DNA of 64,000 nucleotides, taken from the NCBI GenBank assembly GCA_963698905.1, contig CAVOSP010000008.1, positions 930,001-994,000 on the forward strand, given 5' to 3'. How positions within the stretch are numbered: position 1 is the first letter of the stretch; every line of letters starts with the position of its first letter. A model generated the notes under the pieces. It was not told where the DNA came from. It worked only from the letters and a program-made list of their open reading frames with translations, and did not search any database. Origin of the DNA: Rubripirellula sp963698905 (GTDB taxonomy: Bacteria; Planctomycetota; Planctomycetia; Pirellulales; Pirellulaceae). Of the stretch, positions 1-8,494 are shown in pieces. The translations under genes were made by a program, and so were the position numbers.

Positions 1-230
1 CCAACACGGGAGGCGTAACGGTCAGCTATTTTGAATGGGTTCAAAATCGGCAACACTATCGCTGGCCGTTGGATCGAGTTCGGCAAGAACTGGATCTGAC
101 CCTGAATCACGGTTTCGAGAATGTCTGGCAAGCAGCGCAACATCATGACGTCTCGCTGCGCACAGCTGCCTACATGATCGGCATCACGCGAGTACGGCGC
201 GCAGCCGAGTTTGCCGGACTGACTTCGTAA
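1..230 (+). CDS. Glutamate dehydrogenase, C-terminal fragment
   Basis: The last 75 residues of a Glu/Leu/Phe/Val dehydrogenase enter from the left edge in frame from base 3 and stop at TAA 228-230. The stretch NTGGVTVSYFEWVQN is the conserved C-terminal segment of NAD(P)-dependent glutamate dehydrogenases, and the closing helix (RTAAYMIGITRVRRAAEF) also matches the family. The enzyme interconverts glutamate and 2-oxoglutarate plus ammonia in the cytoplasm. The nucleotide-binding domain and the catalytic lysine lie outside the window, so cofactor preference cannot be judged. The 159 bases after it hold no gene. Confidence 0.9.
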   Translation, partial: NTGGVTVSYFEWVQNRQHYRWPLDRVRQELDLTLNHGFENVWQAAQHHDVSLRTAAYMIGITRVRRAAEFAGLTS

Positions 231-389
231 CCGATGGTATTGTGACATATTGACGCACAATCACTCTTCCAATCGGCCCTCTGCATTAAAATCTGGCGTT
301 GGATATCAGTTGCCACCAATCACAGCGGTTCGGGCTAAACTCAGAGCATCCGTTCAAGACCGAATGCGTGAACTCTTTCCAACCAGATC

Positions 390-1889
390 ATGAACCAGCC
401 AGATTTTGACGTCATCATCGTCGGCGCGGGGCTGTCGGGCATCGGCGCCGCTGTGCACCTTCAAAAACATTGTCCCGACAAGTCTTACCGGATCCTGGAA
501 TCGCGGGACGCGATCGGCGGGACTTGGGATCTGTTTCGCTATCCCGGCATCCGCAGCGACAGCGATATGCATACGCTCGGTTACAACTTTAAGCCCTGGA
601 CCGAGGCCAAAGCGATCGCCGACGGCCCCAACATCCTCAGCTACGTTCGCGAAACAGCAGACGAGTACGGGGTCACTCCCCACATTCAGTTCAACACGCG
701 GCTGATTTCCGCCAACTGGTCCAGCGAAGACGCGCTCTGGTATCTCACTACCGAGGACCAGCATGGCCGCCGTCAGACGACCAGCTGTCGATTCGTCAAC
801 ATGTGCAGTGGCTACTACCGCTACGACCAAGGCTACCTGCCCGATTTTCCAGGTTACGAAGATTTCCATGGCAAACTTGTCCATCCACAGCACTGGCCGG
901 CAGATCTTGATTACAGCGGTAAACGGGTCGTCGTGATTGGCTCCGGCGCCACCGCGATCACGATTGTTCCGGCGATGGCCCAGCAGGCTGCCCACGTCAC
1001 CATGCTGCAACGTTCGCCGTCTTATGTCGTTTCGCGGCCGGCCGAAGATCGACTGGCAAACTTCCTTCGCAAAATCCTGCCTGGACGATTGGCCTATGGC
1101 ATCACACGCTGGCGGAACGTGCTGTTGCAACAATTCTTCTATCGCGTGGCCCGTCACCGGCCGGAGCAATTCAAGCAACGGATCATTGATATGGTCCGCG
1201 AAGAATTGGGCCCTGACTTTGATGTCGATAAACACTTCACACCAACTTACGCGCCTTGGGACCAGCGACTTTGCCTGGTCCCCGACAGCGACCTGTTTAA
1301 GGCTCTCAAAGCGGGCCAGGCCAGTGTCGTCACCGATCAGATCGAAACTTTCACGGCGGACGGCATCAAGCTGAAATCAGGTCAGACGCTTCCAGCCGAC
1401 ATCATCGTTACGGCGACCGGATTGAACCTGTTGTTGATCGGTGGCGCCGAGATTTCGATTGATGGCAAAAAAGTCGACCCTAGTCGCTGCTTGAACTACA
1501 AAGGGGCGATGATTTCCAACGTCCCCAACGCCACGATCACGTTTGGTTACACCAATGCGTCGTGGACTTTGAAAGCAGACCTGACTTCGGAGTATTTTTG
1601 CCGGTTGATCAATTACATGGACCGCAAAGGTTATGTCAGCGTGATGGCTCGACTTGATGAAATGCCAGCGGATACGGAGCCATTCCTCGACTTTTCGTCC
1701 GGCTATGTACAGCGCTATATCGATAAGCTACCCCGACAACATCGCAACAAGCCGTGGCGTTTAAAGCAGAGCTATATCGATGATCTGATGAATTTACGTT
1801 TCGGTAAGATCAACGATGGAGTGTTGGAGTTTCGGCGGGCGGCCGAACAGCCCAGCGAGCAGCATGCGGTTGCGATCGAGGGCAACTGA
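390..1889 (+). CDS. Flavin-containing monooxygenase, Baeyer-Villiger type
   Basis: A 499-residue flavoprotein. The FAD dinucleotide-binding motif GAGLSG is at residues 12-17 and a second Rossmann motif for NADPH (GSGATA) begins at residue 184. Between them lies the Baeyer-Villiger fingerprint FxGxxxHxxxWP, with F159, G161, H165 and W169. Such enzymes use NADPH and O2 to insert oxygen into ketones or to oxygenate heteroatoms; the substrate here is unknown. The ATG at 390 puts the FAD motif at the expected distance from the start. The next gene, an esterase, begins three bases after the stop. Ketone oxidation to an ester followed by hydrolysis is a plausible joint role, but that is inference. 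Confidence 0.88.
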   Translation: MNQPDFDVIIVGAGLSGIGAAVHLQKHCPDKSYRILESRDAIGGTWDLFRYPGIRSDSDMHTLGYNFKPWTEAKAIADGPNILSYVRETADEYGVTPHIQFNTRLISANWSSEDALWYLTTEDQHGRRQTTSCRFVNMCSGYYRYDQGYLPDFPGYEDFHGKLVHPQHWPADLDYSGKRVVVIGSGATAITIVPAMAQQAAHVTMLQRSPSYVVSRPAEDRLANFLRKILPGRLAYGITRWRNVLLQQFFYRVARHRPEQFKQRIIDMVREELGPDFDVDKHFTPTYAPWDQRLCLVPDSDLFKALKAGQASVVTDQIETFTADGIKLKSGQTLPADIIVTATGLNLLLIGGAEISIDGKKVDPSRCLNYKGAMISNVPNATITFGYTNASWTLKADLTSEYFCRLINYMDRKGYVSVMARLDEMPADTEPFLDFSSGYVQRYIDKLPRQHRNKPWRLKQSYIDDLMNLRFGKINDGVLEFRRAAEQPSEQHAVAIEGN

Positions 1890-1892
1890 AGC

Positions 1893-2912
1893 GTGAATGG
1901 CCAGAAAGTGCTTCTCAGTCTGTTCAAACATGCGCCGTCACCGCTGCTGCGGATGCTGTCGGGGCAACCGCTGGAAATTGACGGCTTTCGCCTCGATCCG
2001 AACTTGCAATTACTCGCTCACGCCGCGGCCCGTCGTCAGCCACCATTTGACGACTTGAACAAATACCGTGCGATTACCAGTAAGGCCTTCAAACTGCTGA
2101 ATGGCCCCCGGCGCGGCAACGTTCTGGTCAGCGACATGTCTTTCATCGGACCGGCGTGTGAACTTTCAACCCGGATCTACCAGCCGCAGGGAATCGATGA
2201 TTCGTCGCCGGCAATTCTGTATTTTCATCAGGGTGGCTTGGTACTGATGGACCTCGACACAGGCGATACGTTCTGCACCATCCTGGCCAGCGAGTGCAGG
2301 TGTCGCGTGATTTCGCTGGACTATCGCCGCTGCCCCGAACACGCCTTCCCCGCGCCGATCGAGGACGCGATGGCGCTCTGGGACCACGTCCAACAAAACG
2401 CTCCCTCACTGGCCATCGACCCTCACCGAGTGGCTGTCGCCGGAGACAGCGCAGGCGGATTGATTTCGTCAGTGCTGTGTCAGCAATTGAAGTCGCGGGG
2501 CGGCACTGAGCCGGTAGCTCAACTGTTGATCTATCCCTGGGTGACATCGGTGGGGGAAGTATCGGGTTCGCTGGTGTCCTGCGCCGACACGTTCCCACTA
2601 TCGACAGCGGTGATGGAGTATTTCATGGGCCAGGTATTCCCCGACGGCAAAGGCATGGACAATCCACTCGCCAATCCACTTCATGCACGGGACCTCTCAG
2701 GCCTGCCAGCGGCCGTGGTCGTCACCGCCGGCTTTGACCCGCTGCGCGACCAAGGCGAGGCCTACGGCAAAAAGCTCCAGGACGCCGGTGTGCCGGTCGT
2801 GCGACATTGTTTCGGCTCGCTCTGTCACGGCTTTGTCGCGATGGGAAACGTGACCACGGAAGCGGAAAAAGCCAGCGTGCAGATCGCCAGAGATCTGGCC
2901 GGATACCTGTAG
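1893..2912 (+). CDS. Alpha/beta hydrolase, hormone-sensitive-lipase family esterase
   Basis: A 339-residue esterase starting at GTG 1893. The HSL-family oxyanion motif is present as HQGG (residues 112-115), one step from the usual HGGG/HGGA. The nucleophile sits in GDSAGG (S186), and the triad is completed by D282 (DPLRDQG) and H312 (HGF). The N-terminal 90 residues form the usual cap region. No signal peptide is seen, so it is probably cytoplasmic. It starts three bases after the monooxygenase stop and is very likely co-transcribed with it, which suggests that it hydrolyses the ester the monooxygenase makes. Confidence 0.87.
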   Translation: MNGQKVLLSLFKHAPSPLLRMLSGQPLEIDGFRLDPNLQLLAHAAARRQPPFDDLNKYRAITSKAFKLLNGPRRGNVLVSDMSFIGPACELSTRIYQPQGIDDSSPAILYFHQGGLVLMDLDTGDTFCTILASECRCRVISLDYRRCPEHAFPAPIEDAMALWDHVQQNAPSLAIDPHRVAVAGDSAGGLISSVLCQQLKSRGGTEPVAQLLIYPWVTSVGEVSGSLVSCADTFPLSTAVMEYFMGQVFPDGKGMDNPLANPLHARDLSGLPAAVVVTAGFDPLRDQGEAYGKKLQDAGVPVVRHCFGSLCHGFVAMGNVTTEAEKASVQIARDLAGYL

Positions 2913-2931
2913 AACCCGGCGGCTCCATCCC

Positions 2932-2963
2932 TCGGCAATGCGGTCGGCAATGCGGTCGGCAAT
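2932..2963. repeat. 12-bp tandem repeat, about 2.7 copies
   Basis: TCGGCAATGCGG is repeated perfectly just after the esterase stop, ending in a partial third unit. The rest of the 276-base gap before the DAHP synthase gene holds nothing recognisable. Confidence 0.8.
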
Positions 2964-3188
2964 CTCCAGGAGTGGCGAGCAAGCCCGATTCGCTCCGGCA
3001 ACAGCGGGCAGGTGAAAAGCTCATTCCAGCGGCAACCCAAATCGCTGGGCGACGATTTATCGCACAACGCCAGGCCACCGCGCCCGCCGCCACGCTCACT
3101 GCCCTCGACGATTGCCCGCTCTGCTTGGTACATTGCCCCGTTTCCCCGTCGTCGCTGTTTGCTCACAACTCCCCGGTAGTCTGCCACC

Positions 3189-4202
3189 TTGATTCTGATC
3201 CTCAAAAGCAATGCCACGGACCAGCAGATCGATCACGTGCTCAAACGCGTCGAGGCGCTCGGACTGCAGCATCACTTAAGCCGCGGCACCCATCGCACGA
3301 TCGTCGGCATCATCGGCGACGAGGATTTGCTGCGCGAAGAACCGCTGCGGGCGATCCCCGGCGTTGCGCAAGTCGTTCCCGTGATGCCTCCTTATAAGTT
3401 GGCTTCCCGTGACGCCCATCCCGAATCAAGTGTCGTCAATGTCTCGGGCACCAAAATCGGCGGGGGGCATTTGGGCATGATCGCCGGTCCTTGCAGCGTC
3501 GAAGATCGCGATCGCATGTTTCGGATTGCCCAGCGCGTCAGCGAGTCAGGCGCCAACCTGTTTCGCGGCGGCGCCTTCAAGCCTCGGACCAGTCCCTATG
3601 CCTACCAGGGAATGGGCGAAGAAGGATTGAAGTTGCTGCGTGAAGTCGGCGACCGCTACAAGATGCCGGTCGTCACCGAAGTCACCGATCCGCGTCTGGT
3701 CGAACTGGTTGCGGAGTACGCTGACATGTTACAAGTTGGGGCTCGCAACATGCAGAATTTTGTCTTGCTGACCGAGGTCGGCAAAACCAATCGCCCCGTG
3801 CTGCTCAAGCGCGGCATGAGCGCGACGATCAGCGATCTGTTAATGTGCGCCGAATACATTCTCTCGCAGGGCAATCCGAACGTCGTGTTGTGCGAACGGG
3901 GGATCAAGAGTTTTGATCCATCGACGCGCAACTTGTTTGACGTCGCCGCGGTGCCGGCGGTCCAGCTGTTGTCGCACCTGCCAATCATTGTCGATCCATC
4001 GCATGCGACCGGACGGCCCGAACTGATTCCCGCCTGTGCCCTGGCCGGTTTGGCTGCTGGGGCTGATGGAGTTCATATCGAAGTCCATGATTGTCCGGAG
4101 GAAGCCAAGAGCGACGGACCACAGGCGTTGTTGCCCGATCAATACGGTGAATTGGTCATTCAGATGAAAGCGCTGGCGAAACTGCTGGGCAAGACCTTCT
4201 AA
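3189..4202 (+). CDS. aroF: 3-deoxy-7-phosphoheptulonate (DAHP) synthase, AroA-I-beta type
   Basis: A 337-residue enzyme for the first step of the shikimate pathway, condensing phosphoenolpyruvate and erythrose 4-phosphate. Residues 1-70 form a ferredoxin-like regulatory domain of the Thermotoga/Bacillus type, followed by the TIM-barrel catalytic domain with GPCSVE at residues 100-105 and the motif KPRTSPYAYQGMG. DPSHATGR and the late metal-binding region are present. TTG at 3189 is chosen because it starts the regulatory domain exactly (ILILKSNATDQQ). The stop lies 24 bases before tpiA, so co-transcription is likely. The N-terminal domain suggests feedback control by aromatic amino acids, which is known for the family. 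Confidence 0.93.
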   Translation: MILILKSNATDQQIDHVLKRVEALGLQHHLSRGTHRTIVGIIGDEDLLREEPLRAIPGVAQVVPVMPPYKLASRDAHPESSVVNVSGTKIGGGHLGMIAGPCSVEDRDRMFRIAQRVSESGANLFRGGAFKPRTSPYAYQGMGEEGLKLLREVGDRYKMPVVTEVTDPRLVELVAEYADMLQVGARNMQNFVLLTEVGKTNRPVLLKRGMSATISDLLMCAEYILSQGNPNVVLCERGIKSFDPSTRNLFDVAAVPAVQLLSHLPIIVDPSHATGRPELIPACALAGLAAGADGVHIEVHDCPEEAKSDGPQALLPDQYGELVIQMKALAKLLGKTF

Positions 4203-4226
4203 CACCGCAACCCCAAGAGAGAAACA

Positions 4227-4982
4227 TTGACACGTCGAATTCTGATCGCCGGAAATTGGAAAATGAACACTCGCGCCGCCAGTGCCGCGTCGCTGGCCAA
4301 GGCTGTCGTCAAAGCGGTGGGCGAGAAACCGAGTGTCGATGTCGCGCTCTGTCCACCGGCAGTTTACTTGAGTGTGGTTGCCGACGCGGTGGCCGGCACA
4401 CCGGTCCAGCTTGGCGCCCAGAATCTGTACCCCGCCGATGACGGCGCCTTCACCGGTGAAATCAACGCCGGCATGTTGACCGACGTTGGTTGCCGCTATG
4501 TGATCCTGGGCCACAGCGAACGACGCGCTTTGATGGGTGAATCCGATGCGCAAGTCAGCCAGAAATTGCACGCCGCTCTGGCCGGCAACCTGGTCCCGAT
4601 CGTTTGCGTCGGCGAAACGCTCGCCGATCGCGAAGCCGATCACACCGAGAAAGTCGTGGAGACTCAAATCCACGGATCACTCAACGCTCTGGACGAAGTC
4701 CGAGCCGCGGGGATCGTCATCGCTTACGAACCCGTTTGGGCGATCGGCACCGGCAGAACGGCGACACCCCAGCAAGCCGAGCAAGTGCATGCATTCATTC
4801 GCAAACTATTGGGCGAACTGTTCAACGACCATGTGGCGGCCCAGATCCGAATTCAATATGGTGGCAGCGTCAAACCGGACAATGCCAAGGAATTGCTCAG
4901 TCAACCAAATATCGACGGTGCGCTCGTCGGTGGCGCCAGCTTGAAAGCAGATGACTTTGCCGCAATCATCCACCCGGCGTAA
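4227..4982 (+). CDS. tpiA: Triosephosphate isomerase
   Basis: A 251-residue TIM-barrel enzyme of standard length that interconverts dihydroxyacetone phosphate and glyceraldehyde 3-phosphate. All catalytic elements are visible: N10 and K12 in NWKMN, H96 in GHSERR, E168 in YEPVWAIGTG, and the phosphate loop GGSVKPDN near residue 213. The TTG start at 4227 has a purine-rich AGAGAGA a few bases upstream. The secG gene follows at 122 bases, an arrangement common in planctomycetes and other bacteria. Confidence 0.96.
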   Translation: MTRRILIAGNWKMNTRAASAASLAKAVVKAVGEKPSVDVALCPPAVYLSVVADAVAGTPVQLGAQNLYPADDGAFTGEINAGMLTDVGCRYVILGHSERRALMGESDAQVSQKLHAALAGNLVPIVCVGETLADREADHTEKVVETQIHGSLNALDEVRAAGIVIAYEPVWAIGTGRTATPQQAEQVHAFIRKLLGELFNDHVAAQIRIQYGGSVKPDNAKELLSQPNIDGALVGGASLKADDFAAIIHPA

Positions 4983-5104
4983 CATGGGCGTGCTGATCGG
5001 TTTTCCAGACCAGTGAACGCCAACCTGCGTGAGCGACCAGATCCGCTTGAGCATCCCTCAGCGACGGTAAACGTTAGAACCGGGATTAATCGTCCTACGA
5101 GAAA

Positions 5105-5728
5105 ATGGAACTTCAAATGACCTACTTACTCATCGCATCGCTCTCGGGTGTTCTGCTCGGCTGGTTGATGGGATTTTTGTCCTTATTTCTGATCATGTTG
5201 ATCTTGATCCAACGAGGCAAAGGGGGCGGCCTGACCGGCGCGCTGGGCGGACCCGGCGGACAGAGCGCGTTCGGCAGCAAGGCCGGTGACACGTTTACCG
5301 TGATCACAGTCGTTGTGGCCTCGATCTGGGCTTTCACCTGTGCCTTCACGATGTGGTTGTTAGGTGCCCATGCCCCTACCACCGCGGTGACCGAAAGCAA
5401 AGTCAAGGCCGGACCCGGAGACACACGACCGGCTGACGAACCTGTCATTCCGACGATCGGCGACGAGGCCGTGTCGGGACTGAGCCCAGCAGCAATCGGC
5501 GAATCTGCGAGCAAAGAGGCCGCTGATCTATTGCAATTGACGCCTGCTGAAAACAGCCCAGCCGAATCGAAGCCAGCCGAATCGAAGCCAGCCGAATCGA
5601 AGCCAGCCGAATCGAAGCCAGCCGAATCGAAGCCAGCCGAAACGAGCGAGACCGACGCGAGCGACCCCCAGCCAGCGGCCGAATCAAATCCGGTTGAACC
5701 ACCAGGCGACCCGACGAAATCGGAATGA
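5105..5728 (+). CDS. secG: Preprotein translocase subunit SecG with a repetitive C-terminal tail
   Basis: Residues 1-90 are a normal SecG: two membrane segments (about 5-35 and 60-85) flanking the loop QRGKGGGLTGALGGPGGQSAFG, the family signature. It is the small non-essential subunit of the SecYEG channel. The following 115 residues are an acidic, proline- and serine-rich tail that includes five exact AESKP repeats. SecG in many bacteria is only about 75-110 residues, so the tail doubles its size. An ATG four codons later (5117) is an equally possible start. Confidence 0.93.
   Translation: MELQMTYLLIASLSGVLLGWLMGFLSLFLIMLILIQRGKGGGLTGALGGPGGQSAFGSKAGDTFTVITVVVASIWAFTCAFTMWLLGAHAPTTAVTESKVKAGPGDTRPADEPVIPTIGDEAVSGLSPAAIGESASKEAADLLQLTPAENSPAESKPAESKPAESKPAESKPAESKPAETSETDASDPQPAAESNPVEPPGDPTKSE
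5561..5641. repeat. 15-bp in-frame tandem repeat in secG, five exact copies
   Basis: GCCGAATCGAAGCCA is repeated five times without a mismatch (5561-5635), then degenerates. It encodes AESKP repeats in the cytosol- or periplasm-facing tail of SecG. Perfect identity suggests recent expansion. Confidence 0.95.
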
Positions 5729-5832
5729 GCACCAGGCCTGCAAGCGGCGTCCCAGGCGGAACCCAAACAAGGTCACCTGTTCGCTCAAGCGAGCTGACGG
5801 GTTGCCAGAGCCGATCCTGGCCGACATCCCGT

Positions 5833-5889
5833 TGACCCAGGATTTCACAACTGACCCAGGATTTCACAACTGACCCCGGATTTCACAAC
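5833..5889. repeat. 19-bp tandem repeat abutting the yicC start
   Basis: Three consecutive copies of TGACCCAGGATTTCACAAC lie at 5833-5851, 5852-5870 and 5871-5889 (the third has one change, CCCCGG). The array ends exactly one base before the GTG start codon of yicC, so it replaces the ribosome-binding region. Copy number could therefore affect translation. Confidence 0.93.
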
Positions 5890-6861
5890 GTGTCTCAATT
5901 TGTTCGCAGCATGACCGGCCACGGACATGCTTCGGCCCATGGTGAGCTTGGCTCCCTGAACGTTGAAGTGCGGACGATCAACAACCGTGGCTTCAAGTGT
6001 TCACCGCGGTTGAGCGATTCACTGATGACGTTGGAGAACAAGATCGAAACGCTCGCGCGCTCGATGATTCACCGCGGCACCGTGCAACTGACGGTCAGTT
6101 GGCGACGTCCAGCCAGTGAGAACTTGCCGCAAATCGACGCGGAAGTGCTGCAAGCCTATTTCGACCAATTGCAACGGATTCGTCAGGCCAGCGGAGATCA
6201 TACGATCGGAATTGATCTGGCCACCTTGATGCAGCTGCCGGGAGTGATTGTCGCCACCCAAAACTCTGCCGCCGACAGCGATCAACTTTGGCAATTCGTC
6301 CGCGCGGCAGTCGTCGAAGCGATCGAGAATCTGAACCAGATGCGGCAGATCGAGGGGGTCCGAATGGCCCACTCATTAACGGCCGACTGCGAGTTGGTCC
6401 GCGGTCACCTGGATCAGATTCGATCGCTGACACCACGATCGACCGAAGCATACCGCGAGCGTCTGGAATCGAAAGTCAAACGAATTTTGGCGGAGCACGA
6501 CCTGAACGTCACTCCGATCGACTTATTGCGGGAGGTTCAAGTCTATGCCGATAAGGTGGATATCAGCGAGGAAGTCACTCGGCTGGACAGCCATCTGACG
6601 ATGTTCGCCGACGTACTCGAGGGCCGGGAATCGGTCGCTGCAAAATCGAGCGTCGCAAAATCGAACGCCGCAAAATCGAACGCCGCAAAATCGAACGCTG
6701 GGGGGCCGACCGGACGAAAGCTTGATTTTGTGATCCAAGAGATGTTTCGCGAGGCCAATACAACGGGCAGTAAGGCGTCGGATGCCGAAATTTCGGCCCA
6801 CGTCGTCGAAATCAAGTGTGCGATTGAACGAATGCGGGAACTGGTTCAGAATTTGGAGTGA
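5890..6861 (+). CDS. yicC: YicC-family endoribonuclease-like protein
   Basis: A 323-residue protein. The N-terminus SMTGHGHA and NNRGFKCSPRL match the YicC N-terminal domain, and the C-terminus GRKLDFVIQEMFREANT with GSKASDAEI matches the DUF1732 domain. YicC proteins are implicated in RNA turnover, with endoribonuclease activity reported for E. coli YicC. Between residues about 250 and 272 there is a lysine/serine/alanine repeat (AKSNA type) that is not part of the family. It lies immediately before the conserved GRKLDF motif. Start is GTG 5890, directly after a tandem repeat and without an obvious Shine-Dalgarno. gmk follows 107 bases later. Confidence 0.9.
   Translation: MSQFVRSMTGHGHASAHGELGSLNVEVRTINNRGFKCSPRLSDSLMTLENKIETLARSMIHRGTVQLTVSWRRPASENLPQIDAEVLQAYFDQLQRIRQASGDHTIGIDLATLMQLPGVIVATQNSAADSDQLWQFVRAAVVEAIENLNQMRQIEGVRMAHSLTADCELVRGHLDQIRSLTPRSTEAYRERLESKVKRILAEHDLNVTPIDLLREVQVYADKVDISEEVTRLDSHLTMFADVLEGRESVAAKSSVAKSNAAKSNAAKSNAGGPTGRKLDFVIQEMFREANTTGSKASDAEISAHVVEIKCAIERMRELVQNLE
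6640..6699. repeat. 15-bp in-frame tandem repeat in yicC, four copies
   Basis: Four copies of GCAAAATCGAACGCC (first and last with small changes) insert roughly twenty residues of the form AKSNA just before the conserved C-terminal domain. The unit length and the shared AATCGA core recall the repeat in secG. Confidence 0.93.
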
Positions 6862-6968
6862 GCGGCGACGGGGTCAGGCCCCAAAAAAATGACTGGCCAA
6901 CGTCAACTGGCAAACGGAGCACCGGCCTGGGCGGGCGGAGCTGGCACTGCCGGCAACAAAGTTAACAC

Positions 6969-7571
6969 ATGAATCACAAATCGGCGGGACGACTGATCAT
7001 CATTTCCGGGCCTAGCGGGGCCGGAAAATCGACCGTCGTGCGCCAATTGCTTCGCCAGTGCGAGCTCCCTTTAACGCTCAGCGTCTCGGCGACGACCAGG
7101 CCCAGCCGACCGGACGAGGTCGATGGCCGTGACTATTTCTTCCTGTCCGACCAGGAATTTGCCCGTCGCCGTGAGGCAGGCGAATTTCTGGAATGCAAGG
7201 AGGTGTTTGGCCTCGGTCATTGGTATGGAACGCTGCGAGAGCAAGTTTCCACTGGTCTGGCCGCTGGCAAGTGGGTTATCCTGGAGATCGATGTGCAAGG
7301 TGCCCTGACGATTCTGGAGCATAAAGAATTCGATCCCATTACGCTGTTCATTCATCCGGGAGGGATGGACGAACTGGAGCGGCGATTGAGAAATCGTGAT
7401 ACGGAAAGCGAAGCGGCGATCGGTGCGCGGCTGGAAACCGCCTCCAGTGAGATGCGTTACATGCACCGCTACCAATACGAAGTGATCAACAGTTCGGTCG
7501 ACACGGCCGTGGCCGAGATCTGTCAAATTTTAATCGACCAAAAGGAAAAAAAACCATGCTCGAAGAGCTAA
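6969..7571 (+). CDS. gmk: Guanylate kinase
   Basis: A 200-residue nucleoside monophosphate kinase that converts GMP to GDP with ATP. The P-loop GPSGAGKS is at residues 14-21, followed by the GMP-binding segment SATTRPSRPDEVDGRDYFF and the EIDVQGA motif. Length is standard. Its 3' end overlaps rpoZ by 16 bases, so the two are translationally linked. The yicC-gmk-rpoZ-coaC order is a conserved bacterial arrangement. Confidence 0.96.
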   Translation: MNHKSAGRLIIISGPSGAGKSTVVRQLLRQCELPLTLSVSATTRPSRPDEVDGRDYFFLSDQEFARRREAGEFLECKEVFGLGHWYGTLREQVSTGLAAGKWVILEIDVQGALTILEHKEFDPITLFIHPGGMDELERRLRNRDTESEAAIGARLETASSEMRYMHRYQYEVINSSVDTAVAEICQILIDQKEKKPCSKS

Positions 7572-7828
7572 AAGAAGAAGAGATTGTCAACAAAGTCGGT
7601 GGCCGATTCAAACTCAGCACGTTGATTCAAAAACGCCTGGTGCAATTGAATCAAGGCAGTCGTGCGCTGGTCAATGTGGACACACATGACAAAATGTCAA
7701 TCGTGTTGCAAGAGATCATGCAGGACAAAATCGTGTTGAACATGGACAACGAAGTCGCGCAGGTGCACGACCTCGATGCCGCCATCGCGCTGGCCGAAGG
7801 TCCTGATCTGGACGCCTCGGATCTATGA
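7556..7828 (+). CDS. rpoZ: RNA polymerase omega subunit
   Basis: A 90-residue omega subunit. The core NKVGGRFKLSTLIQKRLVQL matches the planctomycete form of the family, where the subunit aids assembly of the beta-prime subunit. It starts within the last codons of gmk and its TGA overlaps the start of the next gene (ATGA), so gmk, rpoZ and coaC form one tightly packed operon. Assignment rests on both sequence and context. Confidence 0.85.
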   Translation: MLEELKEEEIVNKVGGRFKLSTLIQKRLVQLNQGSRALVNVDTHDKMSIVLQEIMQDKIVLNMDNEVAQVHDLDAAIALAEGPDLDASDL

Positions 7829-8370
7829 ACGACCGCAGGCGAGTGATCCTGCTGGCCATAGGCGGCGGGATCGCCGCCTACAAATCGGCAATTCTGTGCA
7901 GTCGATTGACACAACTGGGTCACGAGGTCCGAGTCGCGATGACTCGATCGGCGACTCAGTTTATCGGCGTGCCCACGTTGGCGACCCTCTCGGGCAGGCC
8001 GGTTGCGGTCGATTCTTTTGAACCTCACCATTTCCCTCTGGGTCCGCATATCGAGCTGGCCGACGAAGTCGATCTGATGATTGTCGCGCCGGCGACCGCG
8101 AATCTGTTGTCTAAATTCGCCAGCGGCCTGGCCGATGATCTGGTCAGCACGCTGTATCTGCAGCGGACATCACCGGTCCTGCTGGCGCCTGCGATGAGCG
8201 CCTCGATGTGGAGCAAACCAGCGGTACAGCGCAATGTCACTCGGCTCCGCGAGGATGGTTGCCAGCTGGTTGGACCCGGCGAAGGCTGGCTCAGCTGCCG
8301 GGTCAGCGGCCAGGGCCGGATGAGCGAGCCGGACGAAATTCTGGCGGCCGCCGAACCGCTAATCGCTTGA
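7825..8370 (+). CDS. coaC: Phosphopantothenoylcysteine decarboxylase (flavoprotein)
   Basis: A 181-residue HFCD-family flavoprotein for coenzyme A synthesis. The start GGGIAAYKSA, the His motif PHIELADEVD, the substrate-binding APATANLL and the catalytic-cysteine region GWLSCRVSGQGRMSEP are all present. The signature usually written PxMNxxMW reads PAMSASMW here, so the conserved asparagine is a serine. Only the CoaC half is present; the CoaB synthetase that is often fused to it is not encoded directly downstream. Whether the Asn-to-Ser change is a lineage variant or affects activity cannot be judged from the sequence. Confidence 0.88.
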   Translation: MNDRRRVILLAIGGGIAAYKSAILCSRLTQLGHEVRVAMTRSATQFIGVPTLATLSGRPVAVDSFEPHHFPLGPHIELADEVDLMIVAPATANLLSKFASGLADDLVSTLYLQRTSPVLLAPAMSASMWSKPAVQRNVTRLREDGCQLVGPGEGWLSCRVSGQGRMSEPDEILAAAEPLIA

Positions 8371-8494
8371 AACAGGCACCCCCCCGCCCCCGGCCAGGCT
8401 CGGGGATCCAGAGCACGGTTTTCGTTTCCGCTGACTGCAATCCAGACACCGATGCGAACCGCAGCGCCCTTGCTCAAGCCCGGCAGGCAAGCAT

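Noticed and set aside
354..1235. Open 293-residue minus-strand frame opposite the monooxygenase gene
   Set aside because: It is a high-GC shadow of the real gene, with no family motif and no ribosome-binding site.
2143..2598. Minus-strand frames opposite the esterase gene
   Set aside because: They have no motif or start signal and are explained by codon bias of the real gene.
6870..6889. GGGGTCAGGCCCC followed by seven A after yicC
   Set aside because: A weak four-pair stem with A residues on the coding strand, and on the other strand the T run precedes the stem. It does not fit a terminator on either strand.
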